NCBI RefSeq assembly: GCF_943913955.1 | Contig: NZ_CALUAE010000017.1 | Location: 1 to 64,000 of the forward strand | Reading direction: 5' to 3' | Length of the DNA: 64,000 bases | Source: Mycolicibacterium bacteremicum | GTDB taxonomy: Bacteria; Actinomycetota; Actinomycetes; Mycobacteriales; Mycobacteriaceae | Shown: in pieces, positions 24,792 through 33,154 of the stretch | Layout of the letters: each line of letters opens with the position of its first letter | Numbering within the stretch: the first letter of the stretch is position 1 | Notes under the pieces: generated by a model | What the model saw: the letters and a program-made list of their open reading frames with translations, nothing else | Told to the model about the DNA's origin: nothing | Databases searched by the model: none | Program-made: the position numbers and the translations under genes

Positions 24792-26375
24792 ATGAGCGAC
24801 AACACCGAGACGGACAAGAAGTCGGTAGCCGCACGCTTGGTCAGCATGGCACAGGAACGCTACCTGCTCGGGCTCTCAGAAGAGGGCGAGCCGTTCGGCG
24901 CTGACCGCGACCGCCCGCACTTGGTGATGCTGCTCCGCGCCGGCAAGGCCGGTCTACGCGCCGACCTCGCCGCACGGTACTTCGCCGAAACCGGCGCGGT
25001 CGCCGGCGGCCAGGCGCTGACTGACGCCACCCTGATCCTCGAAGGTTTGGCTGCCACGAAGCCGCCCGAACGCCTCAACCTCCGCGTCGCTGACGATGAC
25101 GGCACCATTTACATCGACACCGGACGGCCCGATGTCCAGACGATTCGTATCCGACAGGGCCGGTGGACGCTCACCGAACGGGCACCTGTGCGCTTTCTGC
25201 GTACCAAGTTGACCGGGGCGATGCCGCTGCCGGCTCAGGGCGGGAATGTCGAGAAGCTCTGGGATTTCGTCAACGTCGACTTTGAAGACCGACCGGTCCT
25301 CCTTGCTGCCCTCGTTGCCGCTCTTGTCCAGACGGACGTCCCCCACCCGATCTTGGCGCTGTTCGCCGAGCAGGGCAGCGCCAAGAGCACAACCACGCGC
25401 ATGCTGGTCGATCTCATCGACCCGTCACCGGTCCCCCTGCGGCAGGCACCGCGTGACGCCGACTCGTGGGTCACTGCAGCCTCCGGTTCGTGGGTCGTTG
25501 CCTTGGACAACCTGTCGACTATCTCGCCGTGGTTGTCGGATTCTCTGTGCCGCGCCGCCACCGGCGACGGCAACGTCAAACGGGCGTTGTACACAGACTC
25601 CGATCTCGCAGTCATCAAATTTCGGCGGTGCGTCATCATCAACGGCATCGACGTCGGAGCAGTGCGGCCCGACCTCGCGGAGCGACTGGCGACTGTCGAC
25701 CTGCGACGCATTGATCGCCACATGCGACAACCGGAAGCCACGATGCGACAACAGTGGCGCACGGCTCTACCAGGGATTTTGGGCGGGCTTCTCGATCTGG
25801 CCGCCGTCGTCCATCAACGGCTGGAAACCATTTCGGTCGACGTGTCGCCACGGATGGCGGACTTCAGTCGCACGCTGGCGGCCGTTGACGAGATTCTGTC
25901 GACCCATGGCTTCCGGCGTTACCTGTCACGCGCCAATCAACTCTCCGAAGACAGCCTGTCCGCCGACCCGTTCATCGAACAGCTACGGCTGCACATCCGG
26001 GAACCGCTCGTCGCAAAGTCCGGAGGCGACCTGCTGGCGACAGTCACGCCAACCGGCGACACCTGGCGCAGGCCGAAGGAGTGGCCCCGGAACGGGCGGG
26101 ATGTCACGGCCGTCCTACGACGGCACGCACCCGCGCTACGGAGTCTGGGTTGGGCGATCGAAGACGATGGCGCTCGAAATCATCGGAATGTCCTGTTGTG
26201 GACCGTCTACCCGCCCTACAAAGATGTGTCGGCCAAACAACACTCGCAATCCTCGCGTCCCTCGCGCATTTCGGCTCCGCGGGAGCAGTCGTCCTCTGTT
26301 CAAGAGCTGCCCGCGCACCGCCAGACTGTCCCGAAGGGTCATTCAGCCGACGATCTAGACGTCGAGGCGTCGTGA
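24792..26375 (+). CDS. Replication-type P-loop ATPase of the mobile element
   Basis: A 527-residue protein. A P-loop is seen at 192-199 (AEQGSAKS), where the last Gly of the Walker A consensus is Ala, and a Walker B-like VVALDN follows at 235-240 with Asp239. Basic sensor-like residues and a C-terminal winged-helix-like region (GRDVTAVLRRHAPALRSLGW, about 430-450) follow. This layout fits the D5/SF3-like helicase-ATPases found next to integrases in actinobacterial elements, where they start replication. The last 60 residues are polar and low-complexity. AGGAAA precedes the ATG. The exact family is not certain. Confidence 0.7.
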   Translation: MSDNTETDKKSVAARLVSMAQERYLLGLSEEGEPFGADRDRPHLVMLLRAGKAGLRADLAARYFAETGAVAGGQALTDATLILEGLAATKPPERLNLRVADDDGTIYIDTGRPDVQTIRIRQGRWTLTERAPVRFLRTKLTGAMPLPAQGGNVEKLWDFVNVDFEDRPVLLAALVAALVQTDVPHPILALFAEQGSAKSTTTRMLVDLIDPSPVPLRQAPRDADSWVTAASGSWVVALDNLSTISPWLSDSLCRAATGDGNVKRALYTDSDLAVIKFRRCVIINGIDVGAVRPDLAERLATVDLRRIDRHMRQPEATMRQQWRTALPGILGGLLDLAAVVHQRLETISVDVSPRMADFSRTLAAVDEILSTHGFRRYLSRANQLSEDSLSADPFIEQLRLHIREPLVAKSGGDLLATVTPTGDTWRRPKEWPRNGRDVTAVLRRHAPALRSLGWAIEDDGARNHRNVLLWTVYPPYKDVSAKQHSQSSRPSRISAPREQSSSVQELPAHRQTVPKGHSADDLDVEAS

Positions 26376-26453
26376 CCGCGCTTGTCGGGCTAGCGGCGTC
26401 GGCACCATCGGGCAGAATCTGGACCAGGTCCCTCAACGGGAGGAGTGGTCTTC

Positions 26454-26912
26454 GTGAGCACGCAATTCGACGCGATCGTCCAGGCGGTCATCCACGACTG
26501 GCCTGACTACGGGTGGTCAGGCCAGTTGGAGGCGGCCATCAAGCAGCTGTATCTGTCAGATCTTTCTTATCCAGCAACATGGTCCAGCGAACGCCGCGAG
26601 GAGTTCGCAGAGCGCCACGCCGGCGACGATGCGCTTCTTCTCACCACCTCGTTGGACGATCTCATCGATACCGTCACAGATCGCTATGCGCGCGATCACG
26701 GAGTTCTCCCCCATCGTGACGATGCGACCCTGCTTCTCGAAGCGGCGCGACGAGACGCAATCGACGAACTGGAGCTCCGCTTCGTGGCTGACCTACCTGC
26801 CGAGATCGCCGCGTTGACAGCCCACGGTGTTGGAAGGGCAAATGGCTCTCTGACGGCGTGCGGGCCGGCCCAACGGCGGCAGAGCAGCACACTGCGCCTA
26901 AGCCGTCCTTAG
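26454..26912 (+). CDS. Hypothetical protein of the mobile element
   Basis: A 152-residue protein that I do not recognise. Residues 1-115 look like a compact, acidic, helical domain (QAVIHDWPDYGWSGQLEAAI, TSLDDLIDTVTDRYARDHG); the last 35 residues are of low complexity and may not be conserved. GGAGGAG at 26439-26445 lies 8 nt before the GTG start, a strong ribosome-binding site, and this fixes the start at VSTQFDAIV. It lies 78 bp after the ATPase gene on the same strand and could be co-transcribed. Confidence 0.6.
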   Translation: MSTQFDAIVQAVIHDWPDYGWSGQLEAAIKQLYLSDLSYPATWSSERREEFAERHAGDDALLLTTSLDDLIDTVTDRYARDHGVLPHRDDATLLLEAARRDAIDELELRFVADLPAEIAALTAHGVGRANGSLTACGPAQRRQSSTLRLSRP

Positions 26913-27080
26913 GTAGGTTCCGTTTTGCGGCGGCACCATCCGCTTCGAAATGGCCTTTCGCACTCCCGTGTCGACAGACGAGATGCGATCGAGCGGCGCA
27001 TAGATCCCTTGAAGCCGCGTTCGCTATTTCCGGACCGGGGGCCGCTGCCTCTCCTGCTCCTCATCTCTGACGATAGCGCC

Positions 27081-27114
27081 TACACTTGTCGGTAGGTGCA
27101 TCTAAGGTGCATCT
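27081..27114 (+). promoter_or_regulatory. Promoter and direct-repeat operator of the three-gene cargo operon
   Basis: A TANNNT -10 element (TACACT, 27081-27086) is followed by two exact copies of AGGTGCATCT at 27094-27103 and 27105-27114, i.e. one helical turn (11 bp) apart and covering the expected transcription start. A regulator bound there would block the promoter. The HTH protein made by the second gene of the operon is the obvious candidate; this is inference. Confidence 0.5.
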
Positions 27115-27130
27115 CTATGGACAGGACAGT

Positions 27131-27967
27131 ATGACCATCGATCCACACACACTTCGCCCAGCTGAGGACGTTCCATTGGGGGGGCTGCCCTCGGCCGATC
27201 CGACCCTGCTCGGAAACGCTCCCCTCGAAGTCGCAGTGATCGAGATCCGGTATACCGCCCGTACCGACGAGATCACACCGGAGGTCGCCGCTGCTTTCCG
27301 GGACGACCTTGTGGAGAACACGGGGGTGGACTTCCCGAGCATTCAACCCACCGTCCAACAGCAGATGAGGATCGACTTCGGGGCCAACGGCGTTTCCCAG
27401 GTGGCAGCGGAGTCCAGTGGGTGGCAAATTGCTTCCGCGGACGGAGCACACGTCACGCTCATGCCCGACATCCTGATCATGCAGGTCAACCGCTACGAGC
27501 GGTGGCGTACCAGCATGAAGGCTCCGCTAACCGTTCTGGTCGAATCTCTCGGACGGTTAGTCAAGCCATCGTTGGTGCACCGCATCGGTCTGCGGTACGT
27601 CGACCGCTTCCATGACAGTGGGTTCAACTCTGCAGAGGCTTGGCGTGGCCGGATCGACGACACCCTTCTGGGCCCTGTGCTTAACCCAGTGTTCGGCGGC
27701 AGTGTTCGAGGTGCTCAACAGCAGGTGGAGATCCGGCTTGATGATCATCACGGCGCGTTGCTGCGGCATGGACCAGTTCGCGATGATTCGGGCAAGTGCG
27801 TGCAGTATCTACTCGATACGGACGTGTTCCGCCACTCCTCATTCACGTTCGACGTGCGAGAGGTCGTCATCTCAGCGGAGCGGCTGAACCGCACTTCGTT
27901 GTCACTTTTTCAGGCGTCGGTTACCGATACCTACCTGAAAGAGCTTCGAGAAGGGAGCGCGAAATGA
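27131..27967 (+). CDS. TIGR04255 family protein, gene 1 of the cargo operon
   Basis: A 278-residue protein that fits the uncharacterised TIGR04255 family: an N-terminal APLEVAVIEIRYTAR-like strand, a central GWQIASADGAHVTLMPDILIM segment followed by the Tyr-x-x-Trp of NRYERW, then IGLRYVDRF and a C-terminal region (FDVREVVISAERLN). No catalytic motif is visible. Members of this family occur sporadically in bacteria, often on mobile DNA. The stop overlaps the start of the next gene (ATGA), so it is translationally coupled to the HTH protein. I know of no experimentally established function. Confidence 0.75.
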   Translation: MTIDPHTLRPAEDVPLGGLPSADPTLLGNAPLEVAVIEIRYTARTDEITPEVAAAFRDDLVENTGVDFPSIQPTVQQQMRIDFGANGVSQVAAESSGWQIASADGAHVTLMPDILIMQVNRYERWRTSMKAPLTVLVESLGRLVKPSLVHRIGLRYVDRFHDSGFNSAEAWRGRIDDTLLGPVLNPVFGGSVRGAQQQVEIRLDDHHGALLRHGPVRDDSGKCVQYLLDTDVFRHSSFTFDVREVVISAERLNRTSLSLFQASVTDTYLKELREGSAK

Positions 27968-28716
27968 CGATCATGGAGCAGCAGCCGACCGGCTCCCGCG
28001 TGCTCCGGTCACCTTCCTGGGCCCGAGCACAAAAGGGCCTGTACCCGGCCCCTTGCGAGGACGGACTCTGGTCCAGCACGTTCGTGGAGATGAGTTCATC
28101 GCCGGGGTTGCGGGATGTCGTCGCGCATTTCTCTGGAGCCCTCGACCCGTGCGGATGGGATCAGGTTCGCGTCGAAGTTTTCAAGAGTCTCGACGGGCAG
28201 ATGAACCTTCCGGGCTCGGCGCTGTGGTTGACGATGCCGTATACATTCATCGATACGGTGCTGTCCGACGAGCAACAGGTCGACGAGACGGTCGATGTTC
28301 TTGATGCCTTCGAACGAATCCGAGCCGAACTGGGCCTAACGCAGAAGGAGATGTTCAAGGCCACCGGCATCAACAAGCGCACGTTCCACTCGTGGGCGGC
28401 AAAGCCCCCCGCCAGCCGGCCCCGTGTAGCCAGCTTGGGTGGACTGTGGGAGTTGGCGGACGCCGTCGACGACCTCCGCAGCACACTGGACCAGCCGATG
28501 AACAGGTGGCTGCGTGCCGACAAGAAGCGAGCCTCCGCACTACTCGACGGCCGGTTCGACGACCTCGTTGACCTGGCTGTGGATCGGACGCCGTTCCCTC
28601 GGCGAGAGATCGGCACTTCGGTATACGAGGGGATCGCCGAACACGTCGAGACACCGATCATTCGAACCGGTGGTCCGGTGGTGACCGAGAACGTCGAGGA
28701 CGGATTCGCCCGGTGA
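27964..28716 (+). CDS. HTH (Xre-like) protein with possible ParS/MbcA-like end, gene 2 of the cargo operon
   Basis: A 250-residue protein. Residues 1-105 form a domain I do not recognise. A helix-turn-helix follows at about 112-150 (IRAELGLTQKEMFKATGINKRTFHSW), and the next part (residues about 165-210, WLRADKKRASALLDGRFDDLVDLA) is reminiscent of the Xre/MbcA/ParS toxin-binding domain of type II antitoxins. AAGGGAG precedes the ATG, which overlaps the stop of gene 1; its own stop overlaps the GTG of gene 3. It is a good candidate for operon autoregulator or antitoxin-like control unit. Confidence 0.65.
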   Translation: MTIMEQQPTGSRVLRSPSWARAQKGLYPAPCEDGLWSSTFVEMSSSPGLRDVVAHFSGALDPCGWDQVRVEVFKSLDGQMNLPGSALWLTMPYTFIDTVLSDEQQVDETVDVLDAFERIRAELGLTQKEMFKATGINKRTFHSWAAKPPASRPRVASLGGLWELADAVDDLRSTLDQPMNRWLRADKKRASALLDGRFDDLVDLAVDRTPFPRREIGTSVYEGIAEHVETPIIRTGGPVVTENVEDGFAR

Positions 28717-29594
28717 CTATTGATCGACTCCTGCCGGAGCGATGGCCCCCGCACACGCTTCTCGCTCTGGAGCGGTGGCGGCAAGGGCATCTTCTCCCGA
28801 TGGATCGCGGCGCATGGATCGTCCCAGCGTGGGTAGACGACCCTGTAACCGGAGAACCCGCTGCCGATGGAGCGTTGGGTGAGGTGCGTGCTCGGTCAGC
28901 ACCATTGAGTGACAGCGGGTATGCCGCGGTGGTGTCACAGACCTGCGACATTGCGGGCGGTCCCGGGATGCGGCATCCGCTGGTGCAGGCATGCCCGGTA
29001 CGCGACATCTCAGTCTTTTCGACGGAGAAGGTCCAGCAGATCAAAGACCATCAGCTCTCCGACTACGTCTGGCTAAGTGAGCCTCCGGTTCCTGGAGCGG
29101 TTTGGGCCGTGGACCTGCGCGCGATCGTTCCGGTCAGCAAGGGTTTGCTCGCTGCGCAGGAACCGGTCGTGGGGTTCGCCTCGATTGAGGACGAGCTCAT
29201 TCTCGGACAGCGCCTTGCCAGCAAACTTGGCCGGCCTGCTGTGCACGATGCGCTTGCCGGTCCGGTATTCGAAGCTCTGCGCAAACTCATTTCGAAGGCG
29301 AAGAAGTCGCAGGACTGGTGCGATGACGTCGAACAGCTTCGTTTGGAGATCGTCGAGGGGACCACACTGTATCCGAAGCGTGTGCGACTACTCGTGCTGA
29401 CAGACGTCCGCTTCGGACCGTCGGAGAAGAAACCGCTTCGCGACGAATGGAAGTCCCATCGGAAGTCATTGAACGCCGCCGGGATTACTTGGGAACCAAT
29501 CCATTTCCTCACGGTCGACAAATGCCCCGTGCGACTCTATCGCGCGTCGGTACCCATCGAAGCGCCGACTCTCGAGCGCGGACGGTTTGCATAG
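28713..29594 (+). CDS. SQTCD-motif protein, gene 3 of the cargo operon
   Basis: A 293-residue soluble protein of unknown function. Its most striking element is AAVVSQTCDIAGGPG at about residues 70-84, with a Cys-Asp that could be catalytic or metal-binding; a second conserved-looking segment is YVWLSEPPVPG (about 117-127), and the C-terminal half is Lys/Arg-rich and beta-rich (YPKRVRLLVLTDVRFG). No transmembrane segment or signal is seen. The GTG start overlaps the stop of gene 2. The fixed coupling of the three genes suggests that their products act together. Confidence 0.65.
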   Translation: MTIDRLLPERWPPHTLLALERWRQGHLLPMDRGAWIVPAWVDDPVTGEPAADGALGEVRARSAPLSDSGYAAVVSQTCDIAGGPGMRHPLVQACPVRDISVFSTEKVQQIKDHQLSDYVWLSEPPVPGAVWAVDLRAIVPVSKGLLAAQEPVVGFASIEDELILGQRLASKLGRPAVHDALAGPVFEALRKLISKAKKSQDWCDDVEQLRLEIVEGTTLYPKRVRLLVLTDVRFGPSEKKPLRDEWKSHRKSLNAAGITWEPIHFLTVDKCPVRLYRASVPIEAPTLERGRFA

Positions 29595-29902
29595 ACCCAC
29601 TCGGGGTGTCCGCCTCACCAATCGCACAGCTGATTTCGGACAGGGTGGCCCCACGTACCTATCGAAGCACGCCGCGGTCCGCTCCCGGCCGGATCGCGGA
29701 GTCAGAAGGCAGGTTACGAGCGACTGCGCTCACTGGCGACGGATCCGCCCTAGGGCGCTCGGCAACGCCGATGCCGATGTTGCGCAGGACGCACATCGAT
29801 TGCCTGGCGGGTTATCTGCCACGTGACCCAGGTTACGCAGCGCGCATCACGCGGGCACAACGGGCGTTGACGACCAGATGATCGATACGGTTGCTGAGCC
29901 GT
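29595..29902. other. Gene-free stretch between convergent genes of the element
   Basis: About 310 bp between the ends of the cargo operon and the zinc-ribbon protein gene. Several short frames exist but none has a plausible start, codon pattern or family motif. The sequence CGGGGTGT near 29600 matches the first 8 nt of tRNA-Pro but the similarity does not continue. I see no clear terminator or attachment site. Confidence 0.4.
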
Positions 29903-30700
29903 TCAGGCGCGATACGGATAAACAGCTTTGGCGAGATCACGCGCCGCCGTCAGAGTCGCTCGGTCGAGGTCCTTGTGCCGTGCCCGTTCCGTGAGCCTCG
30001 CTAGCAGCGTGCACAGCGCCCGCTCGTCCCGGGAGGCAATGTCTGCGGCGTCGAGCGCGCTGACAGGGACAGGAGCCGGTGAATCTTCAGGCGTCAGGGC
30101 GAGGTCGGTCGCGGAACCGGCCCTCGGCACCTCGACGACGCGGATCGGCGTTCCGTGGCGCTCGGCAGCCATGCGTGCAGCAGATGAGTCGCGCCGACAC
30201 GTGTCCGAGCAGTAGAGCCGGCAGCGTCCGCGACGTGGCCTGTCTTCAGGATCCATCATCAACACATCGCATCGCACGCACCGCGGCCACTCCGTGTCCA
30301 CACGAGCGTCGCGCCATGCATCAGCGCGCGCAGCCGGTTGCTTCTTAACGGCTTTCGCCGCCTTGCTGCGCAGCAGCGCGCGTATCTCTCTGACATCAAC
30401 ACCGACCAGCTCGGCGATAGCCGCCAACGTCGCGCCACGTTCCCGCATGTCCTTGATCGATGCACAGGCTTCCGCGTAATAGCGGCTGCGCCTGCGCTGC
30501 GCCTCCGCCTCCGCTTGCTGGCGAGACTGCGCGACGCGACGGGCCTGCCATTCGTCCACATCCTGCAGGCGTCCGATCAACGCCCGAACGGCGGTCGCGT
30601 CATCGGCGTTGGCACGGTCCTGCTGCGCTCGCACTTCGTTCGCTCGGCGTTGCGCCTCGACGGCGCGACGACGCGCCTCCAGTTTCGACACAGCAGTCAT
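29903..30700 (-). CDS. Coiled-coil, helix-turn-helix and zinc-ribbon protein of the mobile element
   Basis: A 265-residue protein of unknown function. Residues 1-75 form a charged, Ala/Arg/Gln-rich coiled coil; residues about 80-112 form a helix-turn-helix (MRERGATLAAIAELVGVDVR); and residues about 140-172 carry CVRCDV...CRLYCSDTCRRD, a Cys array fitting one zinc site. The C-terminal 90 residues are helical. Such proteins may bind DNA or act as accessory recombination or replication factors. The ATG at 30700 is the first in frame. It is the last gene that clearly looks like part of the integrated element. Confidence 0.6.
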   Translation of the reverse strand: MTAVSKLEARRRAVEAQRRANEVRAQQDRANADDATAVRALIGRLQDVDEWQARRVAQSRQQAEAEAQRRRSRYYAEACASIKDMRERGATLAAIAELVGVDVREIRALLRSKAAKAVKKQPAARADAWRDARVDTEWPRCVRCDVLMMDPEDRPRRGRCRLYCSDTCRRDSSAARMAAERHGTPIRVVEVPRAGSATDLALTPEDSPAPVPVSALDAADIASRDERALCTLLARLTERARHKDLDRATLTAARDLAKAVYPYRA

Positions 30701-31185
30701 GTCGACAACCTACGAAGCAACACGAGGTTTCGTCCACGACCACAGCCACATTCGTCTCAGTTCCGCGCGTCGCTCAGCGTCACTTCCGATGGCGCGCCCC
30801 GGCCGCTGTCGTCACTGCCGAGTAACCCGCCCCGCTTGCCACCAAGCCATCCCTGCCAGCCAGTTCCTCCAATTCCGACACACCTCTTGCACTCTGGGGC
30901 CAGCACGATCACTTTTCGTCGGACGATAAACACGCATCGATCCGCAATGCCATTGACGAAAGTGCTACGGGGTCTCAACGCGAGCAACCGCACTGCGAAC
31001 GCTGAGGCGGTTCACGTCGCCTGGCCCGACATAGTCGTCGTGGGCATGCCTGCGATCTGCGTGCACGGCCCCTAGCGAGTGACGGCGAACATTTCGCCGG
31101 TGCCATCGCCGACGTGACTGGAGTGCAGAGGAAAGTTCGAAGACCAGCCAGACTGGGCGCAGTGAAACTCGTTGCCGCTAGAGGG
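30701..31185. other. Gene-free stretch at the possible right end of the element
   Basis: 485 bp with no frame I can support. The sequence is less GC-rich than the flanks in places and has no tRNA, clear terminator or repeat of the tRNA-Pro 3' end. It would be a logical place for the right end of a small element, but no attachment repeat is visible to me. Confidence 0.4.
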
Positions 31186-31872
31186 CTATGCGAGCGGTCG
31201 CCCTGCATGCAGACTGGCGGCCTTCACGCGCTTGGTCTCGCCATCGTCGCTCTTGCAGTGGGCGGCGAGAAAGCCATCGACGAGGTTCTCGCAGTCGTCG
31301 TGAGTGATGCCGCGAATCCCGGTCATCCGGGCAAACGCCAGTGGGCCGACCAGTTGGCACAGCGCCAGTTCTCGGTCGAAGTTCTCCAACTCGGCTTGCG
31401 CCGTCGGGCTAGAGAGTATGGCGTCGAACGGTTGCCGGTACTGGTCGACGACTCGGGCCCGCAACGCGCCGGATGTGTGTCGATCATCGGCTTCGTTCGT
31501 CGGGCCGGTGGGACCAAGGGACAGCCATGCCAGCGTCGTGACATGCAGTGGCGCGTCGTTGAAAAGAGCGGCTTGGCGGCTTAGCAATTCGATCAACTGG
31601 TCACGCAGAGGGCCGCTGGTCGGTACCGGAGTCGCCACCTGGGGAAGCAAGCGTTCGAACGTGGCTGCGAGCAGGTGCGACGAACTTTGGAAATGGCGGT
31701 AAAGCGTGGTTCTGGCCACTTTGGACGCTTTGGTGACGGCATCGATCGTGACGGCTTCCACGCCGCCAGTGCTCAGAAGGGTCGCGGCTGCATCCAGCAG
31801 TCGATTTCGAGACCGGATTCGCCGCGGGTCCACGTCATCGTCAGGGACCGGCGCTGGCTGACTGTCGCTCAC
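31186..31872 (-). CDS. TetR-family transcriptional regulator
   Basis: A 228-residue TetR protein with the N-terminal HTH (NRLLDAAATLLSTGGVEAVT, ASKVARTTLYRHFQSSSHLL; residues about 20-68) and a TetR ligand-binding domain. The start is GTG at 31872 with GAGG 7 nt upstream. It is divergent from a thioesterase gene; an imperfect palindrome with half-sites TACTAACGGT and ACCGATAGTA lies in the 95-bp gap and is a likely operator. The ligand is unknown. Confidence 0.88.
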   Translation of the reverse strand: MSDSQPAPVPDDDVDPRRIRSRNRLLDAAATLLSTGGVEAVTIDAVTKASKVARTTLYRHFQSSSHLLAATFERLLPQVATPVPTSGPLRDQLIELLSRQAALFNDAPLHVTTLAWLSLGPTGPTNEADDRHTSGALRARVVDQYRQPFDAILSSPTAQAELENFDRELALCQLVGPLAFARMTGIRGITHDDCENLVDGFLAAHCKSDDGETKRVKAASLHAGRPLA

Positions 31873-31929
31873 TCATTCACCTCGGCGGTCGATTTCACGC
31901 GATGCTGTCCTGGCAGTCTAGCAGTGTGG

Positions 31930-31960
31930 TACTAACGGTATCGAAGCGAAACCGATAGTA
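31930..31960. promoter_or_regulatory. Inverted-repeat operator between the TetR and thioesterase genes
   Basis: TACTAACGGT (31930-31939) and ACCGATAGTA (31951-31960) form a palindrome with nine of ten paired positions and an 11-nt spacer. The half-site CCGATAGTA resembles that of the second palindrome at 33155-33171, so one regulator may act on both. Confidence 0.6.
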
Positions 31961-31967
31961 TTGGAGC

Positions 31968-32486
31968 GTGATTGTGCCGGAAAGCGCGTCGCTGCCGAAG
32001 CGGTTACCTTCGCACACGACAACGTGCATGGGTTGCGGCCCCGACAATCCCCACGGACTGCAGTTGGTGGTGCACCGCCGCGGCGACGCGGTGTACTCCG
32101 ACGTGATTTTCGACGAGCGCCACATCGGGGCTCCTGGGCTGGCCCATGGCGGAGCAGTTGCGGCGGCGTGCGATGACGTCTTGGGATTCACATTGTGGAT
32201 CGCCGGCACACCAGCGGTGACTCGCAGCCTGACAGTGGAGTATCTGCGGCCGGTACCTCTGCATCAACCCCACAGGATCACCGCCCACATCCGGTGCCGC
32301 GAAGGACGGGCTCTGCACGTCATGGCGACGGGCACTGATTCCGATGGGGCCAACCGCTTCACCGCCACTGCGGTATTTGTCGCGGTCAGCCAGGATCACT
32401 TCGCTGCGCACGGCGACGTCAGTGCTTTTGGCGGCCTTCTCGAACAGTTCTCACGTCACGGCGGCCTCGACGACGGGCGACCATGA
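31968..32486 (+). CDS. PaaI-family (hotdog) acyl-CoA thioesterase
   Basis: A 172-residue hotdog-fold protein. The N-terminal MGCGPDNPHGLQL and the helix motif GLAHGGAVAAACDDVLG are typical of PaaI/THEM4-like thioesterases, which hydrolyse acyl-CoA esters. GTG 31968 is the first start after the operator. The stop overlaps the ATG of the KstR-like regulator (ATGA), so the two are coupled. Confidence 0.85.
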   Translation: MIVPESASLPKRLPSHTTTCMGCGPDNPHGLQLVVHRRGDAVYSDVIFDERHIGAPGLAHGGAVAAACDDVLGFTLWIAGTPAVTRSLTVEYLRPVPLHQPHRITAHIRCREGRALHVMATGTDSDGANRFTATAVFVAVSQDHFAAHGDVSAFGGLLEQFSRHGGLDDGRP

Positions 32487-33154
32487 CGCTCCCCCTTTCT
32501 CGCAGCCATGGCAAAACCCGACCGCTGGAGGCAAAATCAGCCGGCGGCCGGACGCGGACCGCTGTAGCGCCCGCCTCGCATTCATCCACCCAGCGCCGGG
32601 AAGCGATTCTGGACGCGGCCCTGCTCGTGGCCACGTCAGGTGGCTATGAGGCGGTTCAGATGCGGTCGGTCGCCGAGCGGGCCGGTATCGCCGTCGGCAC
32701 GCTCTACCGCCACTTCCCGGCGAAGACCAACTTGTTGGTGGCGGCGCTATCGCGCGAGTTTCGCCGACTCGACTCGGCTGACGACTGGGCTAGCGGTGAC
32801 GGCACGCCATTGGAACGGCTCGAACGTCTCACCACACACCTACATGACCGCTGGCAGCGCGATCCCTGGCTGACATCAGCCATGACACGAGCGTTCGCCG
32901 TTGCAGACACCCGGGCAGCCGCAGAACTAGACTGCGCCGCCGCCGAAATTCAGACCCTGCTGGCCCGCACGCTCAGGGGCGGCGAACCGACTCCAGCCGA
33001 TTTACACATCGCCGCGATCATCTCCGACGTGTGGCTGGCCAACCTCGTGGCCTTTTGTGGCCACCGAGCGTCGGCCGCCGATACTCGCGAACGCATCGAC
33101 CTGGCCACTCGGCGCGTGGTGACCAGCCGCGCACGACCCGCGGAAACCGCATAA
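32483..33154 (+). CDS. KstR-like TetR-family regulator
   Basis: A 223-residue TetR protein. Its HTH region (GGYEAVQMRSVAERAGIAVGTLYRHFPAK) and the region AAIISDVWLANLVAF closely resemble KstR, the repressor of the mycobacterial sterol-degradation regulon, which responds to acyl-CoA sterol intermediates. This is a paralogue, since KstR proper lies elsewhere in mycobacteria. A regulator sensing an acyl-CoA would suit the thioesterase and catabolic genes around it. A perfect palindrome lies directly after its stop. Confidence 0.82.
   Translation: MTLPLSRSHGKTRPLEAKSAGGRTRTAVAPASHSSTQRREAILDAALLVATSGGYEAVQMRSVAERAGIAVGTLYRHFPAKTNLLVAALSREFRRLDSADDWASGDGTPLERLERLTTHLHDRWQRDPWLTSAMTRAFAVADTRAAAELDCAAAEIQTLLARTLRGGEPTPADLHIAAIISDVWLANLVAFCGHRASAADTRERIDLATRRVVTSRARPAETA

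Noticed and set aside
29598..29612. Sequence similar to the tRNA-Pro ends near the cargo operon
   Set aside because: The match to the tRNA 5' end is only 8 nt, and the similarity to the 3' end is on the opposite strand, so it is not a direct repeat as site-specific integration requires.
31313..31321. CGAATCCCG, a 9-nt match to the T arm of tRNA-Pro, considered as a right attachment site
   Set aside because: It lies inside a TetR coding region, the match does not extend, and 9 nt is expected by chance in this composition.
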